A stretch of DNA of 64,000 nt from contig NZ_SCIN01000003.1 of NCBI RefSeq assembly GCF_004101245.1, positions 186,001 to 250,000 of the forward strand, read 5' to 3'. Positions 56,349 to 64,000 of the stretch are shown here, piece by piece. The translations under genes were made by a program, and so were the position numbers. Numbering within the stretch: the stretch's first letter is position 1; every line of letters starts with the position of its first letter. Source of the DNA: Sphingomonas sp. UV9 (GTDB lineage Bacteria; Pseudomonadota; Alphaproteobacteria; Sphingomonadales; Sphingomonadaceae). Below the pieces are notes generated by a model. It did not search any database. It was given only the letters and a program-made list of their open reading frames with translations, and was not told where the DNA came from.

Positions 56349-57233
56349 TTGATCGTCACTGCAACACCACGAGTCAGCCAGATCATGCGCGAGGTCTGGC
56401 GCCCGCTGCTCGGCCTGTTCGTCTGGGACGTGGTCGTCACGATCACCTACTACGTCCTGCCGTTCCACGCGCCGGCTTTGCCGCTGACGCTGTTCGGTAC
56501 GGCGCTCGCGCTGTTCCTCGGTTTCCGCGATAATTCGGCCTATCAGCGCTGGTGGGAAAGCCGTGGCCTGTGGGGGCTGATGATCAACGCCTCGCGCAGT
56601 CTGGCGCGCATGGCGCGCAACATGTTGCCCGAGCCCGAGGGCCACGACATGAAGCGGACCATCGTCCTCCGCCAGATCGCGTATGTGAATGCGCTGCGCT
56701 GTCAGTTGCGCAAGCAGCCGCCCGCGCCCGAAGTACTGCGTTTTCTGTCGCAGGAGGAGGCCTCGTTTGCGCTCGAGCGGAGCAACGTCGCCAACGGCCT
56801 GCTCGACGGCACTGGCCGCCGAATCGATCTGGCGCGGCGCAACGGCTGGATCGATACGATCCAGCAGACGCAGTTCGAGGCGATCCTCGTCGATATCGCC
56901 AACGCGCAGGGCGGCATGGAGCGGATCAAGAATACGCCGCTGCCCAACCAGTACCGCTTCTTCCCGAGCCTGTTCACGCGACTGTTTTGCGTCCTGCTCC
57001 CGATCGGTCTGGTCGAAACCTTGGGCTATGCGACCCCGGTCGGCTCGACGATCGCCGGCCTGATGTTCCTGGCGGTCCTGCAGATCGGCGACGATCTGGT
57101 CGATCCGTTCGCGGATACGATCCACGACGTGCCGCTCAACGCGATGTGCCGCACGGTCGAGATCGACCTGCTCCAGTCGATCGGCGACCCTGCGCCCGAG
57201 CCGTTGCAGCCCGTGAAGGGCGTGCTCTGGTAG
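56349..57233 (+). CDS. Bestrophin-family anion channel protein
   Basis: The 294-residue protein matches bacterial bestrophins: VWRPLLGLFVWDVVVTITYY (helix 1), LTLFGTALALFLGFRDNSAYQRWWESRGLWGLMINASR, which is the core signature, and IGLVETLGYATPVGSTIAGLMFLAVLQIGDDLVDPF near the C-terminus. The first codon is TTG at 56349, well supported by AAGGAG 8 nt upstream. Bestrophins form pentameric anion or cation channels. The gene is flanked by folP and a convergent DoxX-type remnant. Confidence 0.9.
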   Translation: MIVTATPRVSQIMREVWRPLLGLFVWDVVVTITYYVLPFHAPALPLTLFGTALALFLGFRDNSAYQRWWESRGLWGLMINASRSLARMARNMLPEPEGHDMKRTIVLRQIAYVNALRCQLRKQPPAPEVLRFLSQEEASFALERSNVANGLLDGTGRRIDLARRNGWIDTIQQTQFEAILVDIANAQGGMERIKNTPLPNQYRFFPSLFTRLFCVLLPIGLVETLGYATPVGSTIAGLMFLAVLQIGDDLVDPFADTIHDVPLNAMCRTVEIDLLQSIGDPAPEPLQPVKGVLW

Positions 57234-57258
57234 GCTGATCGATCGTTAGCCCCCCGGC

Positions 57259-57564
57259 TCAGGCCGGGGGCACGGCGTCCCGGTCGAGCAGTCGATCGAT
57301 CGACCAGCGTCCGCTGCCGACTATCAGCAGATACAGGCATCCGAGCAGCATGGTGAGATCCGCGCGGCTCTCGTGCTGTGCGCTCCAGAAGCCGTAGCGC
57401 TTGAAGTCGGGGAGATTGAACGGTCCAAGCTCATGCCCCAACAGGATCGGAAGCTTGGTCGTGATCAGTGCGGTCGTCAGCCCCGATGATTTCGCGATCG
57501 CCGCTGCCGGCTTCGTTCTGCTGACCGTCTGGATACTGCCGCCAATCGCCGTGGTTGCGCTCAT
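57259..57564 (-). pseudogene. DoxX-family remnant (C-terminal half)
   Basis: The last about 65 residues, TTKLPILLGHELGPFNLPDF through KRYGFWSAQHESRADLTMLLGCLYLLIVGSGRWS, are clearly the C-terminal half of a DoxX/terminal quinol oxidase-like membrane protein. The N-terminal half with the first two helices is missing and replaced by a low-information stretch (MSATTAIGGSIQTVSRTKPAA). A 101-residue frame remains open, so a short product is possible, but loss of half of a four-helix bundle points to a pseudogene. Confidence 0.68.
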
Positions 57565-57642
57565 GACAGCGCTCGCGGTTGCCCCGTCGATATAGCGTAT
57601 CCCCGCCCGAGAAAATGCACCGGAACCGGCGTGGTCCTCACC

Positions 57643-59058
<1,416 letters not shown>

Positions 59059-59198
59059 GGCGAATCCTGTCCCGTTCCGGTACGTGCAATAGCGCAACCG
59101 AGTAAAGGGCGCCTTAAATGTCGCGCTTGGCGATCCCGGATGTGCGGGTTAAGGTCGGCCGCATAGAGGATGACACTCAAAGGATTGGGGCACGAACC

Positions 59199-59321
59199 AT
59201 GGCCGGCAACGGGGACATGAAGGCGCATGTGGCGACCTATTCGAGCGTGACGGGGATGATGAAATGGGGCTCGGTCGGATGCGCGGTGGTCGTCGCGCTC
59301 GTGATCTGGTTGATTTCGTAA
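59199..59321 (+). CDS. aa3-type cytochrome c oxidase subunit IV-like peptide
   Basis: The 40-residue peptide MAGNGDMKAHVATYSSVTGM is followed by one membrane helix (MKWGSVGCAVVVALVIWLIS). The H-x-x-TY...F/M-x-K pattern before a single helix is characteristic of the bacterial aa3-type oxidase subunit IV family. It ends 4 bp ahead of pntAA and probably shares its operon. Its tie to transhydrogenase rather than oxidase genes is a matter of location; function in oxidase is not proven here. Confidence 0.85.
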   Translation: MAGNGDMKAHVATYSSVTGMMKWGSVGCAVVVALVIWLIS

Positions 59322-59325
59322 CATC

Positions 59326-60447
59326 ATGAAGATCGCCGTCCTGAAAGAGCAAGCGGACGGCGAGCGGCGGGTCGCCGCGACGCCGGAAACCGTGAAGAAG
59401 CTCATCGCGCTGGGAGCGGTGCTGGCGGTGGAAGCCGGGGCGGGCAAAACCGCGTCGATCGCCGATGCCGCCTATGCGGATGCGGGCGCGTCCGTTGCCG
59501 ACCGTGCGGCAACGCTGGCGGGGGCGGATATCGTGCTCGGCGTGCAGGGGCCTGATCCTGCGACGCTCGTCGGCGTATCGTCGGGGGCGTGGGTGGTTGC
59601 CAGTTTCAATCCGTTCGGCGAGCGGGACCGGGTCGAGGCGTACGCGGCGGCCGGGTACGAAGCGCTGGCGATGGAATTCATGCCGCGCATCACGCGCGCG
59701 CAGTCGATGGACATTCTGTCGTCGCAGTCGAACCTGTCGGGCTACAAGGCGGTGCTCGACGCGGCAGCCGAATATGGTCGCGCATTTCCGATGATGATGA
59801 CCGCGGCGGGGACGATCAGTGCGGCGAAGGCGTTCGTGATGGGCGTCGGCGTCGCCGGACTCCAGGCGATCGCGACCGCGCGGCGGCTGGGGGCTCAGGT
59901 GTCGGCCACCGACGTGCGCGCCGCAACCCGCGAGCAGATCCAGTCGCTCGGTGCGAAGCCGATCTTCGTCGAGAATGTCGCGGGAATCGAGGGCGAGGGG
60001 ACCGGCGGTTATGCCGGCGAGATGTCGCCCGAATACCAGGCGGCGCAGGCCGAACTCGTGTCGGGCCATATCGCCAAGCAGGATATCGTGATCACCACGG
60101 CGCTGATCCCGGGACGTCCGGCCCCGCGGCTGATCTCGGCGGCGCAGGTCGCGAGCATGAAGCCGGGCTCGGTGATCGTCGATCTTGCCGTGGAGCAGGG
60201 CGGCAACGTCGAAGGCTCGGTCGCGGGCGAAGTGGTCGTGGTGAACGGCGTGAAGATCGTCGGCCACCGCAACGTACCGTCGCGGCTCGCCGCCGACGCC
60301 AGCGCGCTGTTCAGCCGCAACCTGTACAATTTCCTCAACGCCTTCTGGGACAAGGAGGCGGGCAAGCCTGTCCTCGACGCCGAGATCGGCGACGCGATCC
60401 GCCTGACGCAAGGCGGCAAGATCGTGAACCCGCGGCTGTTGTCATGA
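59326..60447 (+). CDS. pntAA: NAD(P) transhydrogenase subunit alpha part 1
   Basis: The 373-residue domain I protein binds NAD(H). KIAVLKEQADGERRVAATPET is the family start, SSQSNLSGYKAVLDAA and AAGTISAAKAFVMGVGVAGLQAIATARRLGA hold the nucleotide fold, followed by VSATDVR and the mobile-loop region EMSPEYQAAQAELV. The three-gene form (pntAA, pntAB, pntB) is usual in alphaproteobacteria. The complex uses the proton gradient to make NADPH. The downstream partner genes are separated from it by hicAB. Confidence 0.95.
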   Translation: MKIAVLKEQADGERRVAATPETVKKLIALGAVLAVEAGAGKTASIADAAYADAGASVADRAATLAGADIVLGVQGPDPATLVGVSSGAWVVASFNPFGERDRVEAYAAAGYEALAMEFMPRITRAQSMDILSSQSNLSGYKAVLDAAAEYGRAFPMMMTAAGTISAAKAFVMGVGVAGLQAIATARRLGAQVSATDVRAATREQIQSLGAKPIFVENVAGIEGEGTGGYAGEMSPEYQAAQAELVSGHIAKQDIVITTALIPGRPAPRLISAAQVASMKPGSVIVDLAVEQGGNVEGSVAGEVVVVNGVKIVGHRNVPSRLAADASALFSRNLYNFLNAFWDKEAGKPVLDAEIGDAIRLTQGGKIVNPRLLS

Positions 60448-60457
60448 TCCGGGGCGC

Positions 60458-60706
60458 GTGAGCCGTGGCGACCGTCTCCTCGAGGCCATGCGCGCGAACC
60501 CGCGGGACTGGCGTATTCAGGACGTCGTCGCGGCATGTGCAGCGTTTGGCATCGCTTGCAGTGCCCCGCGCAACGGCTCACATTACAAGGTGAAGCATGC
60601 AGGCCAGATCGAAATCCTGACGATCCCCGCGCATCGGCCGATCAAGCCGGTGTATATTCGCGATCTCGTCAGGTTCATCGATGCGGTGCGGAGGATGGAG
60701 TCATGA
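60458..60706 (+). CDS. hicA: HicA-type mRNA interferase toxin
   Basis: The 82-residue protein has the double-stranded RNA-binding-like fold of HicA with the catalytic His in NGSHYKV (residue 42) and the sequence ILTIPAHRPIKPVYIRDLVRFI, where the GSH and the proline-rich strand are family signatures. GTG at 60458 starts 10 bp after the pntAA stop. The stop codon overlaps the hicB ATG (ATGA). The toxin cleaves mRNA unless bound by HicB. Confidence 0.88.
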   Translation: MSRGDRLLEAMRANPRDWRIQDVVAACAAFGIACSAPRNGSHYKVKHAGQIEILTIPAHRPIKPVYIRDLVRFIDAVRRMES

Positions 60707-60918
60707 AACCTGAGGATTATGAAGTCGTGATCCGGCCGCTCCCGGCGTCGGACGGTGGCGGCTACCTCGCCACCGTGCCGGAATTGCCTGGCTGCAAATC
60801 CGATGGCGACACGCCTCAGGACGCGCTCGCGAACGCTTATGATGCAATCGCCTGCTGGATCGAAGCCGCCGAAGAACTGGGGCGCACCGTCCCCGCCGCG
60901 ACACGCGCCGCAGCGTGA
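60703..60918 (+). CDS. hicB: HicB-type antitoxin
   Basis: The 71-residue protein has YEVVIRPLPASDGGGYLATV followed by PELPGCKSDGDTPQDALANAYDAIACWIEAAEELG, the partially degraded RNase H-like fold of HicB. It lacks the C-terminal DNA-binding domain found in longer HicB proteins, so autoregulation through it is unlikely and expression may depend on the pnt promoter. It overlaps hicA by 4 bp. Confidence 0.88.
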   Translation: MKPEDYEVVIRPLPASDGGGYLATVPELPGCKSDGDTPQDALANAYDAIACWIEAAEELGRTVPAATRAAA

Positions 60919-60939
60919 TGGAATCGGGAACCGAATAAT

Positions 60940-61257
60940 ATGGACTTCATCGCGATCCTGTCGATCTTCGTGCTCGCGTGTTTCGTCGGGTATTTCGTCG
61001 TCTGGGCGGTGACGCCGGCGCTGCATACGCCGCTGATGGCGGTGACCAACGCGATCTCGAGCGTGATCATCGTCGGCGCGCTGATTGCCGCAGCCGCTGC
61101 CGGTATCGGCGCCGGGTCGGGCGTGGCGAAGGCGCTCGGGCTGCTCGCGGTGGTGCTGGCGAGCATCAACATCTTCGGCGGCTTCGCGGTCACGGCGCGG
61201 ATGCTGGCGATGTACAAGAAGAAGGAGCGGCCGGTCGCACCTGCTGCGAGCAAGTGA
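60940..61257 (+). CDS. pntAB: NAD(P) transhydrogenase subunit alpha part 2
   Basis: The 105-residue membrane protein has three helices; FVLACFVGYFVVWAVTPALHTPLMAVTNAISSVIIVGAL is the diagnostic stretch, containing the HTPLMAVTNAIS motif of domain II. It forms the alpha-side part of the proton channel. It follows hicB by 21 bp. Confidence 0.95.
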   Translation: MDFIAILSIFVLACFVGYFVVWAVTPALHTPLMAVTNAISSVIIVGALIAAAAAGIGAGSGVAKALGLLAVVLASINIFGGFAVTARMLAMYKKKERPVAPAASK

Positions 61258-61285
61258 GCGATACGGTACGTAAGGGGGACGCGCG

Positions 61286-62782
61286 ATGCATGAACTGACG
61301 GTCAGCCCCTGGGCATCGCTCGCCTATCTGGTTGCGGGGGTGTGCTTCATCCTCGCGCTCCGCGGGCTGTCGAGCCCGGCGTCGAGCCAGCGTGGCAATC
61401 GCTTCGGCATCATCGGCATGACGATCGCGGTCGTGACGACGCTGGTGACGCATGTACCATTCGTACAGCACCTGCTCGTTTCGGACAGCGGACCTGCGAT
61501 AGCCGTGCGTACGATCGATTGGATCACGGTCGTCGAAATTCTTGCCGCGATCGGCGTCGGCGCGGCGATCGGTCTCATCACCGCACGCCGCATCGCCATG
61601 ACCGCGATGCCGCAGCTCGTCGCCGCCTTCCATTCGCTCGTCGGCCTTGCCGCGGTGCTGGTCGGCGTCGCCGCCTATCTCAACCCGCAGGCGTTCGGGA
61701 TTTCCGATCTCGTCATCCCGCTCATCGGCCAGCCGTTCGCGGTCATCCACCCGGTCAGCCGGATCGAACTTGGGCTCGGCGTCGCGATCGGTGCGATCAC
61801 CTTCTCCGGTTCGGTCATCGCCTTCCTGAAATTGAACGGCACCATGGGCGGCAAGCCGATCATGCTGCCCGGCCGCCACGTCATCAACATCGCGCTGCTC
61901 GCCGCCATCGTCGGCCTGATCGCGTATTTCGTCACCGATCAGAGCGCCTGGATCTTCTGGACGATCACGCTGCTGAGCTTCGTCATCGGCTTCCTGCTGA
62001 TCGTCCCGATCGGCGGCGCGGACATGCCGGTGGTGGTCAGCATGCTCAATTCCTATTCGGGCTGGGCGGCGGCGGCGATGGGCTTCACGCTGCACAACAG
62101 CGCGATGATCATCACCGGCGCGCTGGTCGGCAGCTCGGGCGCGATCCTCAGCTACATCATGTGCCGGGCGATGAACCGCAGCTTCATCAGCGTGATCGCC
62201 GGCGGCTTCGGTCAGTCGTCCGATGCCGGCGGCCCCGCGGCGGCCAGCGATAGGCCGTGGAAGCGCGGCTCGGCCGAGGACGCCGCGTTCCTGATGAGCC
62301 AGGCCGAGCAGGTCGTCATCGTCCCGGGCTACGGCATGGCGGTCGCGCAGGCGCAGCACGTCCTGCGCGAGATGGGCGACAAGCTGAAGGCGGAGGGCGT
62401 CCGCGTGAAATACGCGATCCACCCCGTCGCAGGGCGCATGCCGGGGCACATGAACGTGCTGCTGGCTGAGGCCAACGTGCCATATGACGACGTGTTCGAG
62501 CTGGAGGACATCAACAGCGAGTTCGCGCAGACCGACGTCGCATTCGTGATCGGCGCGAACGACGTGACCAACCCGGCCGCCAAGACCGACAAGACCTCGC
62601 CGATCTACGGCATGCCCGTGCTCGACGTCGAAAAGGCCAAGACGGTGCTGTTCATCAAGCGATCGATGGGCGGCGTCGGCTATGCGGGGGTGGATAACGA
62701 CCTGTTCTACCGCGACAATACGATGATGTTGCTCGCCGACGCCAAGAAGATGGTCGAGGATATCGTCAAGGCGCTCGACTAG
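61286..62782 (+). CDS. pntB: NAD(P) transhydrogenase subunit beta
   Basis: The 498-residue protein has about nine helices (domain II; VAAFHSLVGLAAVLVG, GSVIAFLKLNGTMGGKP, MPVVVSMLNSYSGWAAAAMGF) and the NADP(H)-binding domain III (about 315-498), with IVPGYGMAVAQAQH, HPVAGRMPGHMNVLLAEA, VIGANDVTNPAA and IKRSMGGVGYAGVDNDLFY. All motifs needed for function are present. Confidence 0.97.
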   Translation: MHELTVSPWASLAYLVAGVCFILALRGLSSPASSQRGNRFGIIGMTIAVVTTLVTHVPFVQHLLVSDSGPAIAVRTIDWITVVEILAAIGVGAAIGLITARRIAMTAMPQLVAAFHSLVGLAAVLVGVAAYLNPQAFGISDLVIPLIGQPFAVIHPVSRIELGLGVAIGAITFSGSVIAFLKLNGTMGGKPIMLPGRHVINIALLAAIVGLIAYFVTDQSAWIFWTITLLSFVIGFLLIVPIGGADMPVVVSMLNSYSGWAAAAMGFTLHNSAMIITGALVGSSGAILSYIMCRAMNRSFISVIAGGFGQSSDAGGPAAASDRPWKRGSAEDAAFLMSQAEQVVIVPGYGMAVAQAQHVLREMGDKLKAEGVRVKYAIHPVAGRMPGHMNVLLAEANVPYDDVFELEDINSEFAQTDVAFVIGANDVTNPAAKTDKTSPIYGMPVLDVEKAKTVLFIKRSMGGVGYAGVDNDLFYRDNTMMLLADAKKMVEDIVKALD

Positions 62783-62895
62783 GCACCCGATCACGTCATG
62801 CGCAGGAAGTTCCCAATTCCAACGAAACTCGATCCAGTTCGGGTGTAACTCCTGGCCTGACGCAGGATAGTCTCCGTATCACAACGGAGATCGTG

Positions 62896-63837
62896 ATGAC
62901 TCGACCGGATGGCCCGCCCGATGCGACAAACTACGATACCGGGATCGACGCGGTCCTCATTGCCGCGGCGGGTGCGCCGGACCGGCTTGCCGATGCGCTG
63001 ATCGCGCTCCGCGGCCGGATCGTCGCGCGGCTCGACTGGCAGGCGGCGTTTGGCGATCATGCGACGCCGCAAGTGATCGTCGTCGAAGCCGCCGGGGTCG
63101 ATCCCGCCCTGCTTGCCGAGCGCTTGCCCGTCATCGTCGATCAGGCGGCAGCGTTGCAGGCGAGGCTGGTGGTCGCCTTGGGGGTGGACGAGATCGACGT
63201 CGTCGCTGCAGCCACGCTCGGCGGCAGCACGCGGTTGCTGGTCGATCCCACCGTCGGTGATTGCGTCGCGGCGATCGTGGTCGCCGCCGAAGCCGCGCGC
63301 ATCCCGGCGGGTGTGTTCGACATCAGCCGCGAGACCGATGGTATGCGGCTGGAACGGTTGAACACCGAAGTCGCGCGGATCGCCGAGGCGCTGGCGCGGT
63401 TGACGCGTGCGGAGATCGAGGAGGATGCCCCCGCCGCGCCGATCGTCGGGGATCGGACGAACCGCTACGGCGCGCCGCCGTCCCTGGTCGAGCCGAGCGC
63501 GGCTGATGTCCGCCGCGCCATCCGTGCGCGGCGTTTGCGCGACCAGTTCTTCGGCACCGCGCTGTTCGAGGATCCCGGCTGGGACATGCTGCTCGATCTC
63601 TACGCCGCCGAACTCGAGCGGGGGCGGGTGTCGGTGTCGAGCCTGTGCATCGCCGCCGCGGTCGCGCCGACCACCGCGCTGCGCTGGATCGCGCGGATGA
63701 CCGACACCGGATTGTTCGAACGCCGCCCCGATATGCATGACCGCCGACGGGCGTTCATGGTGCTGTCCGACCGCGCGAGCGAGGCGATGCGGGGATACAT
63801 CGTGGCCACCAGAGGCGCCGACCTGCGAATTCCATGA
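62896..63837 (+). CDS. MarR-type winged-helix regulator with N-terminal receiver-like domain
   Basis: The 313-residue protein has a C-terminal MarR-type winged helix (about 200-313): VSSLCIAAAVAPTTALRWIARMTDTGLFERRPDMHDRRRAFMVLSD, with the D-x-R wing motif. The first about 150 residues alternate hydrophobic strands and helices (AVLIAAAGAPDRL, PQVIVVEAAG, ARLVVALGVDEID, TRLLVDPTVGD), resembling a degenerate receiver or Rossmann-like domain without clear phospho-Asp. GGAG precedes; ATG at 62896 follows a GTG at 62893. The ligand or signal is unknown. Confidence 0.8.
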   Translation: MTRPDGPPDATNYDTGIDAVLIAAAGAPDRLADALIALRGRIVARLDWQAAFGDHATPQVIVVEAAGVDPALLAERLPVIVDQAAALQARLVVALGVDEIDVVAAATLGGSTRLLVDPTVGDCVAAIVVAAEAARIPAGVFDISRETDGMRLERLNTEVARIAEALARLTRAEIEEDAPAAPIVGDRTNRYGAPPSLVEPSAADVRRAIRARRLRDQFFGTALFEDPGWDMLLDLYAAELERGRVSVSSLCIAAAVAPTTALRWIARMTDTGLFERRPDMHDRRRAFMVLSDRASEAMRGYIVATRGADLRIP

Positions 63838-64000
63838 TCGTGCAAACCCTTTGAGTATTACCGATCGCCGCCCATGCTCGTCCGAGAGGCAGAGCAACGC
63901 GCTCTACCGCCCAATCTTCGCCCCCTCCGTGAAGGAGGAAATCTTGCCGGAACCAATGATAAGATTCTATTGGATTCCTACGCTATAATAAAGTCATGAG
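63838..64000. other. Window tail without recognised gene
   Basis: The final 163 bp become AT-richer towards the end. CCCCCTCCGTGAAGGAGGAA forms a small hairpin at about 63929-63948. No gene start can be supported before the window ends. Confidence 0.5.

Noticed and set aside
63737..63988. Short frame overlapping the MarR-type gene end
   Set aside because: It lies in another frame of the regulator gene and of the non-coding tail, with no ribosome-binding site or family likeness.

Overview
The window looks like chromosome of a sphingomonad (Alphaproteobacteria, probably Sphingomonas). The evidence is GC-rich codon use, a CcrM-type GANTC methyltransferase, split pntAA/pntAB/pntB transhydrogenase genes, an aa3-type CoxIV peptide, a crtY-crtI...crtB carotenoid cluster, and dense families of palindromic intergenic repeats. 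Assignment to a species is not possible from the sequence alone. Most genes are ordinary chromosomal genes with short gaps and start/stop overlaps.

Layout. 0-9 kb: AsmA-like fragment, SDHAF4-like DUF1674 peptide, rsmB, rpe, heparinase II/III-like protein, purH, then glnK-amtB behind a textbook sigma-54 promoter. 9-16.4 kb: recQ operon, an ArsR/SdpR-SdpI pair with tandem operators, and an Atm1/HMT1-like ABC exporter. 16.4-21 kb: carotenoid genes crtY-crtI, a LOG-family gene and crtB, all on the minus strand. 21-25.6 kb: small proteins, an AT-richer secreted orphan, a sterol-desaturase-family hydroxylase with DUF2141, and a MipA/OmpV protein. 26-29 kb: two tandem Tat-exported ferritin-like proteins and an outer-membrane beta-barrel. 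29.6-31.6 kb: TPP riboswitch and thiC. 31.6-33.4 kb: an AT-richer island with a stand-alone reverse transcriptase. 33.5-46.5 kb: ung, N-carbamoylputrescine amidase, a POT transporter, NAT, acyl-CoA dehydrogenase, sua5, msrA, galE, CoA-ester lyase, PAP2 and tRNA-Lys. 46.6-64 kb: folK, UDGb, aldo/keto reductase and symporter, glmM, thiD, rnhB, ccrM, folP, bestrophin, a sigma-54 activator, pnt genes interrupted by hicAB, and a MarR-type regulator.

The most unusual locus is at 31.6-33.4 kb. A 399-residue reverse transcriptase (YIDD, QGxxxSP) stands directly behind a 580-bp leader holding two identical 99-bp direct repeats. The repeats lie 339 bp apart, exactly 113 codons. The 339-bp unit has no stop in one forward frame, while in the genome that frame is closed by a TAA touching the first repeat and a TGA just after the second. 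A hairpin with a 10-bp stem ends 7 nt before the RT start codon. This resembles the never-ending repeat frame made by DRT2-class antiphage RTs, but it is not proof of one. The RT lacks the DGR signature and canonical retron motifs.

The second theme is repeat biology. At least six families of palindromic elements fill the gaps. Two copies sit in frame inside conserved enzymes, in the linker of Sua5 (42910-43016) and inside ThiD (52475-52527), like the protein-invading palindromic elements of Rickettsia. The third is regulation visible in DNA: six GANTC sites in 136 bp ahead of ccrM, tandem ArsR-type operators before sdpR, and the sigma-54 glnK promoter.
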